Source: Eurosta solidaginis (Eukaryota > Arthropoda > Insecta > Diptera > Tephritidae). From it: DNA of 64,000 nt. The translations under genes were made by a program, and so were the position numbers. A model generated the notes under the pieces. It saw nothing but the letters and a program-made list of their open reading frames with translations. It was not told the DNA's origin and did no database searches. The DNA lies in assembly GCF_040869045.1 (NCBI RefSeq), contig NC_090320.1, forward strand, positions 148,450,941 to 148,514,940, in the 5' to 3' direction. Position 1 is the stretch's first letter, and the number at the start of each line of letters is the position of its first letter. This document shows positions 31,718 through 44,582 of the stretch, in pieces.

Positions 31718-33522
31718 AGTAAGGAAGGCTAAGTTCGGGTCTAACCGAACATTACAAACTCAGCTGAGAGCTTTGGAGACAAAATAAGGGAAAATCACCA
31801 CATAGGAAAATGAACCTAGGGTAACCCTGGAATGTGTTTTTATGACATGGGTATCAAATGGGAGGTATTAAAGAGTATTTTAAAAGAGAGTGCGCTATAG
31901 TTCTGAAGGTTAACAGGGGTGACTGTAGAATGTGTTTGTACGATATGGGTATCAAATGAAAGGTGGTGGTGGTGAGTATTTTAAAAGCGAGTGATCCTTA
32001 ATTCTATAGGTGGACGCCGTTTCCAGATATCGCCATAAAGGTGGACCAGGGGTGACTCTAGAATGTGTTTGTACGATATGGGTATCAAATTAAAGGTATT
32101 AATGAGGGTTTTAAAAGGGAGTGGCGCCCTTAGTTGTATATGTGAAGTCGTTTTCGAGATATCGACCAAAATGTGGACCAGGGTGACCCAGAACATCATC
32201 TGTCGGGTACCGCTAATTTATTTTTATATGTAATACCACGAACAGTATTTCTGCCAAGATTCCAAGGGCTTTTGATTTCGCCCTGCAAAACGTTTTCATT
32301 TTCTTCTACTTAATATGGAAGGTGTCACACCCATTTTACAAAGTTTTTTCTAAAGTTATATTTTGTGTCAATAAACCAACCAAATTACCATGTTTCATCC
32401 CTTTTTTCGTATTTGGTATAGAATTATGGCATTTTTTTCATTTTTCGTAATTTTCGATTTCGAAAAAGTGGGCGTGGTTATAGTCCGAATTCGGTCATTT
32501 CTTGTACCAAGATAAAGTGAGTTCAGATAAGTACGTGGACTAAGTTTAGTAAAGATATATCGGTTTTTGCTCAAGTTATTGTGTTAACGGCCGAACGGAA
32601 GGACAGACGGTCGACAGTGCATAAAAACTGGGCGTGGCCAAACCAACCAATTTCGCCCGTTTTCACATAAAACAGTTACCGTCATAGAATCTATGCCCCT
32701 ACCAAATTTCAGAAGGATTGGGAAGTTTTTGTTCGACTTATGGCATTGAAAGTATTCTAGACAAACTAAATGAAAAAGGGCGGCGCCACGCCTATTTTGT
32801 AATTTCCTTTTATTTTTATATTTTGTTGCACCATATCATTACTGGAGTTGAATTTTGACATAATTTACTTATATACGGTAAATATATTCAATTTTTTGTT
32901 AAAATTTGACTTTTAAAAAAAGTTTTTTTTATTAAAGTGGGCGTGTACTTTATACGTTTTTTCTGATTTTTATTCAGCACATATATAGTAATAGTAGTAA
33001 CGTTCCTGCCAAATTTCATCATGATATCTCCAATGACTGCCAAATTACAGATTGCAAAACTTTTAAATTACCTTCTTTGAAAAGTGGGCAGTGCCACGCC
33101 CATTGTCCAGAATTTTCCTAATTTTCTATTCTGCGTCATAAGTTCAACCCACCTACCAAGTTTCATCGCTTTATCCGTCTTTGGCAATGAATTATCGCAT
33201 TTTTTCGGTTTTTCGAAATTTTCGATATAGAAAAAGTGGGCGTGGCTATATTCCGATATCGTTCGTTTTAAATAGCGATCTGAGATGAGTGCCCAGGAAC
33301 CCACATACCAAATTTCATCAAGATACCTCAAAATTTACTCAAGTTATCGTGTTAACGGACAGACGGGCGGACGGACGGACATGGCTCAATCAAATTTTCG
33401 ATACTGATGATTTTGATATATGGAAGTCTATATCTATCTCGATTCCTTTATACCTGTACAACCAACCGTTATCCAATCAAAGTTAATATACTCTGTGAGC
33501 TCTGCTCAATTGAGTATAAAAA
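31718..33522 (+). repeat. Repeat T, near-complete copy of a tephritid-type dispersed repeat
   Basis: Starts AAGGAAGGCTAAGTTCGGGT and ends TGCTCAATTGAGTATAAAAA. The 5' third has about 130-bp units with GATATGGGTATCAAAT, GAGTATTTTAAAAG, GTGGACGCCGTTT and GATATCGCCATAAAG. The rest carries three GAAAAAGTGGGCGTGG-like stretches and two CTCAAGTTATYGTGTTAACGG-plus-GGAC boxes. The two ends show loose inverted similarity (ACTCAGCTGAG / CTCAATTGAG). No coding capacity. I recall this as a very common repeat in tephritid assemblies. A non-autonomous DNA element is possible but its class is not established here. Confidence 0.75.
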
Positions 33523-33714
33523 GAAAGAAACAGAAATGGGCCGAATATATATAGGGGGCGCCGCGGGTGTTGTTGCGACGCCCGGTGCTATTCCCACCCT
33601 CAAAACCATGGCCACCGACGCACCTAAATTTTCGGTGGCCCCTTACCTGTATTACCCTATGCCTTCTAAATGAATAAGGAAGTCAGCATTCCCATTATTA
33701 CTATATTTTATTTA
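33523..33714. other. Spacer between T and Q, absent from copy 1
   Basis: About 190 bases, GC-rich at first, with no recognisable feature. In copy 1 the T end joins Q directly at 22397/22398 through a shared TATAAAAAAT, so this stretch was lost there or gained here. Confidence 0.5.
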
Positions 33715-33941
33715 CAACTCATTATAAAAAATATCCAAGGTTACAAAAACTTAGGGTACGACTTAATTCCTAGCAATAATCAATTAGGAGGCATATTAAG
33801 CTATCTTATTGTATTTTAGTTTAATCTACCTTTTATTTGTATTTGTGTTTTGTATTTTATTAAATTCTTCCTAATACAACAATTTGGCAAAAGTAGTTTA
33901 CATTAAGAGTCAGAACCGTGACAGAGAACAAGGTGAAAATC
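33715..33941 (+). repeat. Repeat Q, copy 2, left part
   Basis: Matches 22398-22552 with two extra short segments (about 30 and 20 bases). Ends with AATC, the left target duplication of the 20-kb element. Confidence 0.85.
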
Positions 33942-35270
33942 TGTGAGGACCCCAAAACCGAGGGTTTTGTACTCTCACAACATATAGCTATTTTCTCATT
34001 TTTTACATGTTATACAATGATTGAACTTAACTCCGAATTTAACATTTGTACATTTTTATAATATTGAATATTGAATTATTATTTACTAAATTGAAGGATA
34101 AACCAGACTTGCGTACTTTTGCACGCAAGCAAAATATTTACATTTTTCGCCCACATAAGGTTCAAATATAGGTCACCCTAACATACACTAAAACATTTGG
34201 AAGGAAAATGGAAACGCACAAAACATAAAATTATGCCGGTCAACCAACCCTTTGCGCATCCAATGCACTCAGCCACAAATACAACATACATAATAATTTG
34301 GTTAAACAAAGATCAGCAGTAAAAGTCGCCAAACTAAGCGCCGCTACTAATTGGGACTTTTCTCTACATACTTACGTACAAGCATACGACACACCAACGC
34401 ACGCCCTAATCAGAAGCCGAAAGCATCCAAACGAGGCCAACGCACCATCAAAACCAAGTGACAGCGAACACACGCATAAACACAAATGATCGAATTCGAT
34501 AGGCAAAGCAAACACTGGAAAACACGGCAGGCATACAGCAAGCGTACGTACGAGATTTGGCACATTGTTCGCTATGTATATTAGGGCTCCCTAAAATTGG
34601 GATATGAAATGCCGATCATACATGATCGAAAATATGCATATATGTATATATACCGATGTACCACCATATGTACGATAATGGAAAGAGGGAAAACGCATGT
34701 TAGCATATAAGCGTATGTATGTACCAATAGAATACAGCGAAAGTAGCGTTAAACTAGAGTTCGATTTTTGCATTTCCAACTTTTATAATTGTTATTGTAA
34801 AATTACTGACTGCCTGCGTGCAGTCCTACATAATTTTATAACTGAGGAATTATTACAATGAATTGTTTTTAGGAAATAACTGTCCCCCGGCGTACAAAAT
34901 CGTATATAAGGATGGCAAATTAGCTTGTAAGATCAGAAGCTAGGAGATAGGCATACGAGTCAGTGGACTTCTACCACTGACCAACACGACCTGAAGGTTT
35001 CTACTTCATTTCGTGAATTATTTTATATTCAGTAGGAGGTTTCTACTCCAACTGACGGAGAGCTAGCAGAGGGGTTCTACCTCAGCTACTCTTATTTAGA
35101 CAGGGACAAAGAATAGGAGTAGCTCTTAAGGGCATTGAATTTTTTAAATAAACTTTATAACGTTTTTCAGAACTCCTTTGTCTATTTATTTTCATCGGAA
35201 TAGGTTCTCCCATCAAATATAGGAACCCTGGACGGACTGGGCATACCTCAGCAGGAATAAGTCCGTCACA
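33942..35270 (+). repeat. Left LTR (1329 bp)
   Basis: Contains a TATA-like TATATAAG at 34903-34910 and an AATAAA-type signal near 35146. Compared with the right LTR it keeps about 370 bp spanning the TATA region but lacks about 50 bp near 34070 (between ATAATATTGAA copies). Aligned parts differ at roughly one base in a hundred by eye. Repeated TTTCTAC-containing segments occur near 34966-35085. Confidence 0.9.
34903..34910 (+). promoter_or_regulatory. TATA-like box of the left LTR
   Basis: TATATAAG within U3. The right LTR has lost this region by a deletion of about 370 bp, so only the left LTR could drive full transcription. Confidence 0.45.
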
Positions 35271-35272
35271 TA

Positions 35273-35288
35273 TGGCGCCCGAGCAGGC
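35273..35288 (+). other. Primer-binding site, tRNA-Lys type
   Basis: TGGCGCCCGAGCAGGC begins two bases after the LTR end. It is close to the tRNA-Lys primer site used by Osvaldo and by lentiviruses. Confidence 0.75.
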
Positions 35289-35424
35289 TTAAATAAAATC
35301 AAGGAAATCATCAAGGCTTTACATAAAGGAAGGTAACAAGGATATACGGAAAGCAAAACAACGAAGGCTAAGCACACAAACTAACAAGGAAAGGATACGA
35401 AAATAAGAAAATGGTAAAGGTATC

Positions 35425-36571
35425 ATGGGTATATTATCTGACCCGAGAGGAGCTGGTAAGTTACCACTCGGAGTGGATGATACGGGAACGGTAGACGAAC
35501 TAAGCAAGCGATTGGCGGCGTTCGTACAGGCAGAAAAGGACAACGAGAAATGGCGTGATCGGCTTACAGAACTAGCTCTACAACATGCAAGGACGGCATC
35601 TAATCTAAACAAACCACAGGCAAGTAGTCGGTCGACATCTCCAAGCGCTACGAGAACGGATGACGAGAATACAACCGGCGCACCCATCCAACACGAGGTC
35701 CCACAACCACCACTATATGCGATGCAACGGCCAGGCACATACGAAACCACTATGGACCGGGTAAGAAAATGGGGTTTGAAATACGACGGGGGCAAGGATC
35801 CTCTAGGGTTCATAGAACGCGTGGAAGAACTTGCAGAAGGATAAGAAATAAACGTCAACTCGATTCCAAGAGCATTGCCGGAGCTACTCAAAGACAAAGC
35901 GTTGGTTTGGTACCGAAATAACAACCGGAGTTGCAAAGAGTGGGACTCATTCAAGAAAGATTTCCTAAAATTTTTCCTCAGCTCCAGATATTTTGAACAG
36001 TTGGACGAAGAGATACGGGCACGCATGCAAAGACCAGGAGAGAAGTTCAAGGATTATGTGCTAGCACTACAAGGGCTGATGCGACATGCCGCCTACACCG
36101 AAGACAAAAAACTAAACCGCATATACAGGAACTCCCGCAGAGAAATCCAGCTGTATGTTAAAAGAGGCGAGATCAGCAGCCTGGAAGAATTGGTAAGTTT
36201 GGTAGAAGATTATGAAAATTTTACCCCTGACAGAGATCCGATGCGACCAACGGCAAGACCATTTGTACCACGGCGCCAAGAAGAACGTTACCAATATATA
36301 CAGGCGGAGGAGCGGGCAGACAGAGAAACAACCATCCCAGAAATCAGACCCGGCACCAAGATTCATCGATACAAGCACGGCGTGCAGACGATGTGGAGGA
36401 GGCGGCCATGTCGCATACGGTTGCCGTAGCGCTCGCATCGAATTCTGCTGGACATGCGGAAAAGTAGGCACACTCACACGAAACTGTTGTAGACGAACGC
36501 AGGGAAACGCCCAGAGACCTCATTGGCACCGAGGAGTGGGGTCTCCCCAAACGCAACCTCGGGAAAACTAA
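35425..36571 (+). pseudogene. Gag of the 20-kb element
   Basis: Starts MGILSDPRGAGKLPLGVDDT at 35425. An N-terminal charged, helical part leads to YDGGKDPLGFIERVEEL, then an in-frame TAA at 35842-35844. The same frame continues with the retrotransposon-gag core: LPELLKDKALVWYRNNN, WDSFKKDFLKFF, EKFKDYVLALQGLMRHAAY. A frameshift near 36350 places two zinc knuckles in another frame: CRRCGGGGHVAYGC, an intact CCHC, and CWTCGKVGTLTRNC, where the His is lost. Gag would assemble the particle and bind RNA. Dead through stop and shift. Confidence 0.85.
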
Positions 36572-38392
36572 ACACGTTAAGACATACAAAGGGCCGGATC
36601 TTGGCGAATATTACGGTGAATGGCGAAGAGGTAGTAGCAGCAATCGACACAGGGGCGACGCGAAGCTTTGTGAGTGGAACATTGGCAAGAAGGCTGAAGA
36701 CAGGTATATTCAAGGCGATAGAAACGCGAGTGATACTGGGAGATGGCAAACCTAAGACGATCATAGAAGCGGTAGATGTAGAAGTGAGAATGAGTAACCA
36801 AGTGCTGCGAAATGAAATGCTAATCCTACCAGGACTAGTCGACGAAGTGGTGCTTGGAACGGATTACCTAGCGAAGGTGAACATGGAGATGAGATGCGGA
36901 GAACAAACGATAACCTTGAACACAAACTATCAGGAGGAGGATGCGGTCACTTGTACAACAATGGTCGAAAGTAGAAATGAAAGTAGTCACAAAGATAACA
37001 GCCTAAAAGTTGCGAACACAGACGAGTCGGTGAGTAAATTTCTCAACAAAGAATTACAGATTTTCCAGGAAATGTCAGGTGTATCCAACGAGGCCACGCA
37101 CAAGATAGTGATGAGAGACGACCGCCCCATAAAACAAAGATATTACCCGAAGAATCCCAAGATGCAAGAGATTATTAATAAGGAAATCGATGAGCTTATC
37201 GAGAAAGGTTGCATCGAACCTTCTAGAAGCCCGCACAGCGCACCAATAGTTTTGGCAAGGAAGAAAAATGGTAAGTGGAGACTGTGCGTAGATTACCGCC
37301 AACTAAACGCAAGGTCAGTACCAGACGCATACCCGTTACCCCGTATCCAACACATCCTGGACAGGTTGAGAAGTGCTCGGTTTATCAGCAGCCTCGATTT
37401 AAAAAACGGATATTGGCAAATCCCCATGGAAGAAAACAGCAAACAATACACCGCATTCACGGTACCCGGACGTGGACTATATCAATGGAAAGTAATGCCG
37501 TTCGGTCTACACTCAGCCCCAGCAACTTTCCAGAGAGTACTCGATCACGTTATAGGACCAGAGTTGGAACCTTACGCATTCGCATATCTAGATGACATCA
37601 TCATTACGAGCAAAACATTGTAAGAACATATAAGGCACCTGACGGAAGTATTTCAACGGCTACGAAGAGCAAACCTTAAGATAAACCCGGAAAAATGTGA
37701 GTTTTTTAAGAAAAGTTTAAGGTATCTAGGTCATGTCGTTAGCGAGGAAGGCATTCACACGGACTCGGACAAGATAACAGCCATCAAAGAGTTGACACCG
37801 CCAAACAATTTACGCGAACTACGAAGATTCCTAGGAGTGGTATCGTGGTACAGGAGATTCGTCTCAGACTTTTCACAAGTTTCACACCCGTTGACGTCAA
37901 TGCTAAAGAAAGGAAGTGGAAGTGGTCGGAAGAGCAGCAGTCGGCATTCGAAGCATTAAAAGCCGCACTCACCCAAGCACCTGTACTAGCTTGTCCAGAT
38001 TTTTCGAAGAAGTTTTGCCTACAGACGGATGCAAGCGATTTTGGCCTCGGAGCAGTGCTCACCCAAGGATCAGACAGCGAAGAACGAGTGATTGCTTATG
38101 CGAGTCGCCGACTTAACAAGGCAGAAACAAATTACTCCCCGACAGAGAAAAAATTTTTGGCAATAGTTTGGGCGATAAGGAAGATGAGACCCTACCTAGA
38201 GGGATACACGTTCACGGTAATCACAGACCACCTAGCTCTAAAATGGTTAAACGCAATAGACAGTCCGACGGGACGGATTGCTATATGGGCACTAGAACTA
38301 CAACAATACTCATTCGACGTACAGTACCGGAAAGGAAAGCTAAACGTGGTGGCAGATGCACTTTCGAGACAGCCGATGGACGAGCAACTAAC
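36523..38392 (+). pseudogene. Pol of the 20-kb element: protease, reverse transcriptase, RNase H (integrase missing)
   Basis: Protease active site AAIDTGATRSF at about 36640. Reverse transcriptase: IVLARKKNGKWRLCVDYRQL, SSLDLKNGYWQIPM, MPFGLHSAPATFQRV and FAYLDDIII. An in-frame TAA lies at 37621-37623, just after YLDDIIITSKTL. The frame continues to SWYRRFVSDFS, then a frameshift near 37910 gives RNase H: FCLQTDASDFGLGAVLTQ, YSPTEKKFLAIVWAI, VITDHLALKWLNAI, NVVADALSRQPMDEQL. It stops at the junction with the inverted-repeat block at about 38393. No integrase is found on the right side of the block, so it was lost, not just displaced. Confidence 0.9.
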
Positions 38393-39438
38393 TAGTTTTC
38401 CTTTAATTCATTTTTTTTGTTTGTTTTTTAAATATTGAAAATTTTCTTTCGACTTCAATTTTCGATTTTTGTTGCGGACACATAGGTAAAAGGTGCGAAG
38501 TAAATTCTTTTGGAGTGATCTTCGCTTGGATTTTTGCATTTTCTTACACTCGCTGGAGTTAATTACTTCATCTCACCAGCGATTTCGTAAGAATTTTTTT
38601 TTTTTTGTCGCGTCTTCCCTTTTTTTCATTTTTCGCTATTTTGGGTGTTTGCCCCTATTTTTGTTTTGGGTTTTCTTTGCCTTTGCTACTAGCCCATATA
38701 CACATTATTTTATTTGCAATTTTTCTTGTGCCTTTTTTTTGCCAAAGCACATGTCTTAGGTTAAACTATTTTCCGACCCGTTTTTAGGGATCTTAGCCTT
38801 TATGATTGCTAGGGCATAATTCGACCCCAAAACCAAAAACACCACAAAAAAAAAAGAAAAAAAAAAAAAAACACACCAGAAACACATATTTGCTTACCAA
38901 ACAAGAAATACCTCTGGTAAGGACCTTCCGATTTCGCGGCTCCAAGACGCACATTAGCTACACACACCGCCCGTGTTTGGCCGCCTCCACCTTTTTTTTT
39001 ATTATTGGCAGTTTTTTTTATATTAAAATTTTGTTATTCCGATTTTTGGTAATAAGACGACACGTTACTGCTAGCGCATACAATTGCGACCACATGGGGT
39101 CAAGTCTCACAAACTAATGTCCCAAAGTTAATGATAGGTGATAGAGCGGAGTGATCACGCTCCCTTTATGTATGTATGTATGTATATTAGCATATGTGTT
39201 TCGAGTTACTTTTTTTCAGCAACAGGTGCTCAAGAGCGACGGTACCAGAGCGACGGAGTGACCAGGTGAGTGCAAATACAAAACATAAAAACATATATGC
39301 GCTTATGTATGCACATAGATTAAGCTAGGCGCTCCTAATTCTATGAATTTTGAATGATTAGCAGCGAGAGCAAAAAAAATAGATGTATGTGCATGCATTG
39401 CAGCTGAAAAAAAAATATTGTACAAACATACATAAACA
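38393..39438 (+). repeat. Inverted-block copy 1 (partial)
   Basis: Same orientation and sequence as 42447-43495, starting at TAGTTTTCCTTTAATTC and ending at CATACATAAACAT. At 39438 it flips into the opposite orientation through a short junction (...AAACAT/TGCAGAAAAATTGC). Confidence 0.8.
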
Positions 39439-42000
39439 TTGCAGAAAAATTGCAAATAAAATAATGTGTATATGGGCTAGTAGCAAAGGCAAAGAAAACC
39501 CAAAACAAAAATAGCGAAAAATGAAAAAAAGGGAAGACGCGAAAAAAAAAATTCTTACGAAATCGCTGGTGAGATGAAGTAATTAACTCCAGCGAGTGTA
39601 AGAAAATGCAAAAATCAAAGCGAAGATCACTCCAAAAGAATTTACTTCGCACCTTTTACCTATGTGTCCGCAACAAAAATCGAAAATTGAAGTCGAAAGA
39701 AAATTTTCAATATTTAAAAAACAAACAAAAAAAAAATGAATTAAAGGAAAACTAAATAAAAGCCTAGGTGCCTTTCTTCACCCCTTCTACCTCAGCTACC
39801 TATACCTTTCCAAAACCTCTCTCTTCATACGTGTAAAATCAAACTTCTTTGCAGCTTTAAAGTATTACATACAAATATATAATAAAAAACTTATAAAATA
39901 AACCGCTTCCTTTGGTGATTTTTGGACTGGACCGTCTCCCGGGGTTGGTGCCTCTAGTAAAAAAAATATCCGCTTCCTGATGCGTGTCTGGCGAAATGGG
40001 CGTTCTTGTTGTTGCCGTCACCGACTTTAAAAAAGTTGTGCTTCCTATGAGGTACTTGCTCTACGGCTGTATCGTATTACCTGGTGTTGTTTCTGTGTGT
40101 TGTGCGAGGCGACAGTGGGCGTGTGCGGTACATACCAGTGCGTCGTTCAGTTGTTGTTGTTTGGTGTTGAGCGAGCTGATGGCCCTTCCTTCCTCATGGA
40201 TGGGATGTGAACTAAAACAAAAAAATACAAAGAAAAGGTCCTAATTAGATTTATATAAATGTATATCCGCCTCTACTATACGCGGGCACACACAAAAAAA
40301 TTATTTTTTTCTTTGTCTGCTTGGATTTCCGTTGCTTGCATCGACATAAGCATGTCTAGCAGCAAGGGTTAAAGCAGTTGCGGGTTTCATTTGCCTTGCT
40401 TTAACGTTGGGGACTGGACAGTCCATGCCCCTGTTCGTAAGCCAAGGGAAACACCTAGCAACAAAGAGCACGGATACCACTTACCTTTATATCGATCCTA
40501 TAGCCGTGACAATACCTCGGGAGGATTCCCCTCACGCTCCTGGGGCTGCCTGGGTAATTTTAGCGCTTCGCGTTTACTTATTCTGTGCCCGCACTTAACT
40601 TTCACTTTGAAATTTTTATTTTTTTTATTTTTTTATTTTTTTTTTGTACTACTGTGTTTTCGTATCACTAACCTTCGCACTTGCACAGATTTATTGAAAC
40701 TTTGGCCCGTTGCCTTGTGTTACTCCCTTTTATACCTACTGCTGGGGCATGGAACGTTAAGTAAAAAAACGGAAAGTTTTAACAAGTACATATACAAAAT
40801 ACCTATCGGATTTCCCGTATTCACACGTACACAATCATACACCCACACACTCACGCTAACTAGTTTTTAGATGTAAATCATACGTGTATTTTCCGTAATG
40901 TTGCTAAGCCTTCTGCAACATTGTGGCTGCTGCAAACGTCGTGCTGCTAGCGCCTTTTGTTTCTGCAACCTGCATCAATCCTGCTGCGTTTACCATGGAC
41001 ACATGTTGCCTCTCGTTTATGCCCGTGAGGTAAAAGGCTGGCGGTACAGGCTCGCAACCGCCGATGGTGCCTGCACTATGGAGCGAGTGCGTAAAAAAAG
41101 TTCAACGCAGCCGGCAACATGTGATTCCCTCGCTCAATGTGTGGCCTCGACCCACGCCATGATGCCGGGCCTAATGTTACCATCATTACTAACCTCTCTA
41201 GCTATTCCTTCCTACGCATGTGCCTGGGTTAACTCAGTGTGCTTCCAATTCTACATCTTATACTTTACTTAAACTATACCACAGACAACTTAGATACTCT
41301 ACCTAGCAGTAACAATATATTACAGATAACACGGTAAAAAAAAAAATTTATAAAAAAAAATCACAGAAAAAAATTTAAAAAAAATAAATAAATAAAGCGA
41401 TCGGAAAATATCACAGCAATATGGTAAAAAGGTGTATATACTAATCAAAAATATATAAATAAGGGCTTAATGACACATACACAAATAAATAAATAAAGTC
41501 AATCGTAAAGTAAATAAATAATACATTGGTCAAGAGATATGTACATACGAAAATGCGTCAATTAATAACAGACAAAACAATTAAAATAATATGACTGTAA
41601 ATAGGACAACATTAAACAGACGGACTTGCTCTACAAAGACACAACGGACTATTTTGCAAAGATATCCTTGGCGTGGTATATCCCCATTCGTTTACCATTT
41701 ATGTCGCCTAGCTCGTACATTGAATTTCCAATGACCTTCAAGACGAGACACTTAATATTCTTCGGGGCCAGTTTAGCGTTATAGCTCGCTATCTGCGAGC
41801 TTTGCCTAAAGTTGCGGCGGTACACCACTTGTCCGATTTTGAATTGCACTTCTCTAGATCTGGTGTTATAAACCTTTGCGTTCTTGTCATGGGCCAACTT
41901 CAGCTCCTTCATAATCTTATCTCTAATCATTTGCATTTTCTCATCGGTCGTCAAAATCTCGCAATCTCCATCTTTTAATGCTCAGAGCTTACGATACAAC
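39439..42000 (-). repeat. Inverted-block copy 2, ends in the integrase tail
   Basis: Opposite in orientation to copy 1. Runs from the MRSKFFW marker through MSGEM (39984), MPCFN (40391) and a stretch with TTTTATACC at about 40730 (TATAAAA on minus) to the minus-strand integrase tail. Nearly identical to 45990-48530. Probable LTR of the element, read on minus. Confidence 0.7.
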
Positions 42001-42060
42001 TCATACGATGCTGCATGCTGTACCATGGGGATACCAAACGCTGCGAAATATGGGTAACTT
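41649..42060 (-). pseudogene. Gypsy integrase C-terminal fragment, copy 1
   Basis: On minus, IPMVQHAASYELYRKL then a stop, ALKDGDCEIL, and the frame MTTDEKMQMIRDKIMKELKL through YNTRSREVQFKIGQVVYRRN and LKVIGNSMYELGDINGKR to the end. It resembles the integrase tail at 25959-26400 and places this element in the same Osvaldo/Ulysses branch. The upstream integrase core is absent. Sequence upstream switches to the MSGEM segment at about 42060. Confidence 0.8.
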
Positions 42061-44203
42061 CCTATACTGGTATGTACCACACTGCGACCACTGTCCCCTC
42101 GCACAACACACAGAAACAACACCAGGTAATACGATACAGCCGTAGAGCAAGTACCTCATAGGAAGCACAACTTTTTTAAAGTCGGTGACGGCAACAACAA
42201 GAACACTCATTTCGCCAGACACGCATCACGAAGCGGATATTTTTTTTACTAGAGGCACCAACCCCGGGAGACGGTCCAGTCCAAAAATCACCAAAGGAAG
42301 CGGTTTATTTTATAAGTTTTTTATTTTATATTTGTATGTAATACTTTAAAGCTGCAAAGAAGTTTGATTTTACACGTATGAAGAGAGAGGTTTTGGAAAG
42401 GTATAGGTAGCTGAGGTAGAAGGGGTGAAGAAAGGCACCTAGGCTTTTATTTAGTTTTCCTTTAATTCATTTTTTTTTTTTTTTGTTTGTTTTTTAAATA
42501 TTGAAAATTTTCTTTCGACTTCAATTTTCGCTTTTTGTTGCGGACACATAGGTAAAAGGTGCGAAGTAAATTCTTTTGGAGTGATCTTCGCTTGGATTTT
42601 TGCATTTTCTTACACTCGCTGGAGTTAATTACTTCATCTCACCAGCGATTTCGTAAGAATTTTTTTTTTCGCGTCTTCCCTTTTTTTTCATTTTTCGCTA
42701 TTTTGGGTGTTTGCCCCTATTTTTGTTTTGGGTTTTCTTTGCCTTTGCTACTAGCCCATATACACATTATTTTATTTGCAATTTTTCTTGTGCCTTTTTT
42801 TTTGCCAAAGCACATGTCTTAGGTTAAACTATTTTCCGACCCGTTTTTAGGGATCTTAGCCTTTATGATTGCTAGGGCATAATTCGACCCCAAAACCAAA
42901 AACACCACAAAAAAAAAGAAAAAAAAAAACACACCAGAAACACATATTTGCTTACCAAACAAGAAATACCTTTGGTAAGGACCTTCCGATTTCGCGGCTC
43001 CAAGACGCACATTAGCTACACACACCGCCCGTGTTTGGCCGCCTCCACCTTTTTTTTGTTATTGGCAGTTTTTTTTATATTAAAATTTTGTTATTCCGAT
43101 TTTTGGTAATAAGACGACACGTTACTGCTAGCGCATACAATTGCGACCACATGGTGTCAAGTCTCACAAACTAATGTCCCAAAGTTAATGATAGGTGATA
43201 GAGCGGAGTGATCACGCTCCCTTTATGTATGTATGTATGTATATTAGCATATGTGTTTCGAGTTACTTTTTTTCAGCAACAGGTGCTCAAGAGCGACGGT
43301 ACCAGAGCGACGGAGTGAGCAGGTGAGTGCAAATACAAAACATAAAAACATATATGCGCTTATGTATGCACATAGATTAAGCTAGGCGCTCCTAATTCTA
43401 TGAATTTTGAATGATTAGCAGCGAGAGCAAAAAAAATAGATGTATGTGCATGCATTGCAGCTGAAAAAAAAATATTGTACAAACATACATAAACATAAGC
43501 GCACCAGAAAAGCGATCTCGTTGAGCGTATTTCCTTTTCTTCTTATACATTTTAGTTTTTTTTTTTCTCAAAACAAGTTTTTTTATTATTATTTCCTATT
43601 TCCGCAGTTTCATATGCATCTTGTGGCAGGTCAGTAATCCGTCACATATAAAAAAAATTGCAATTTCGAATTAGCGTTAGGCTAAGAGCAATTGTATCTT
43701 TTAGATTCGTTAGGTTTGCTTATGCAAACGAAAACATCAAGATGGGGCGATATTTGTAGGATAGTAAGAATGAAAGTTAAATTTTTTGGGTTAGTTAGGT
43801 TATAATTAAACTATACAAAGGCTGTGTGAAAGAAGCCATAGTTTAAGACATATTTTAGTGGTAGCAGTTTTTTTTTGTTTTAAAACACTTTGTAAACTGA
43901 ATTTGCCTTCAAGACTTATAATTAAGTAGACTAAAAGAAACACAATTAGATCGGATTATTATAGTTTAATCTTTTTCTGAGTTCGAGTTGTATGGATTTT
44001 TTTATGAAATAGCTATTTGTGAATATCTATTCTGGAGTTTTAATCGTAGAGATAGGATTACTTATACTAGAATATACCTCGGTTTAAGAGAATTGTTTGT
44101 AAATAAACACCTGAAGAATGTATCCTTGAACTACGTGATCTTCATTGAAATGCAGGGCTGAGGTAAAAATAATTTTTGGTGTGTGGCTTGCCTTTGGGCG
44201 CGC
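42045..44203 (+). repeat. Left arm of the central palindrome
   Basis: Reverse complement of 44583 to about 46720, over roughly 2.1 kb with few differences. It carries the MRSKFFW marker, the ATGTATGT run near 43226, the GCTCAAGAGCGACGGTACC segment and an AT-rich end. The inner end is GCCTTTGGGCGCGC at 44190-44203. Confidence 0.85.
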
Positions 44204-44582
44204 CCCACGTTGGGCGCCATTGTAACGTAACTGGCTTTTGGTGGTAAGGCGGAGGTGGCATGCGGATGGTTGTAAGCCCCTGCTAGCTCGCCGAATGGGG
44301 TGGGTTTTGCACACCCTCCTTAACTGCAGTTACCTTTACAAAAATAAGAGTGGTTCATGCCTAGCTGAAAAGAAATAAATAGGAGAATTCTAAGGAAAGT
44401 AGGAGGAGAAGAAAAGGTTGAAGGCCTGTCCTGTCAGGTGGAGTCTTCCCACCCTCTTCAGCGCAGCTTGCGCTGAACCATGGGCGCTGTGCTGACTCCT
44501 CTTTCCTTACAGCGCCTGACGTCCGTCTAAGTATTCATATGTCACTCAGCCATTTCTCCTCCGTTATCCTTCACCCACCGTA
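44204..44582 (-). repeat. Palindrome spacer: LTR end and primer-binding site
   Basis: On minus the spacer ends ...CAGTTACGTTACA (44227-44221), then one base, then TGGCGCCCAACGTGGGGC (44219-44202), a tRNA-Lys-type primer site that runs into the left arm. The LTR part resembles the end of the solo LTR at 890-1330 in layout (GGTTCATGCCT, CACACCCTCC/GGTGGG, CCGTC). It is the only unpaired part of the palindrome. Confidence 0.7.
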
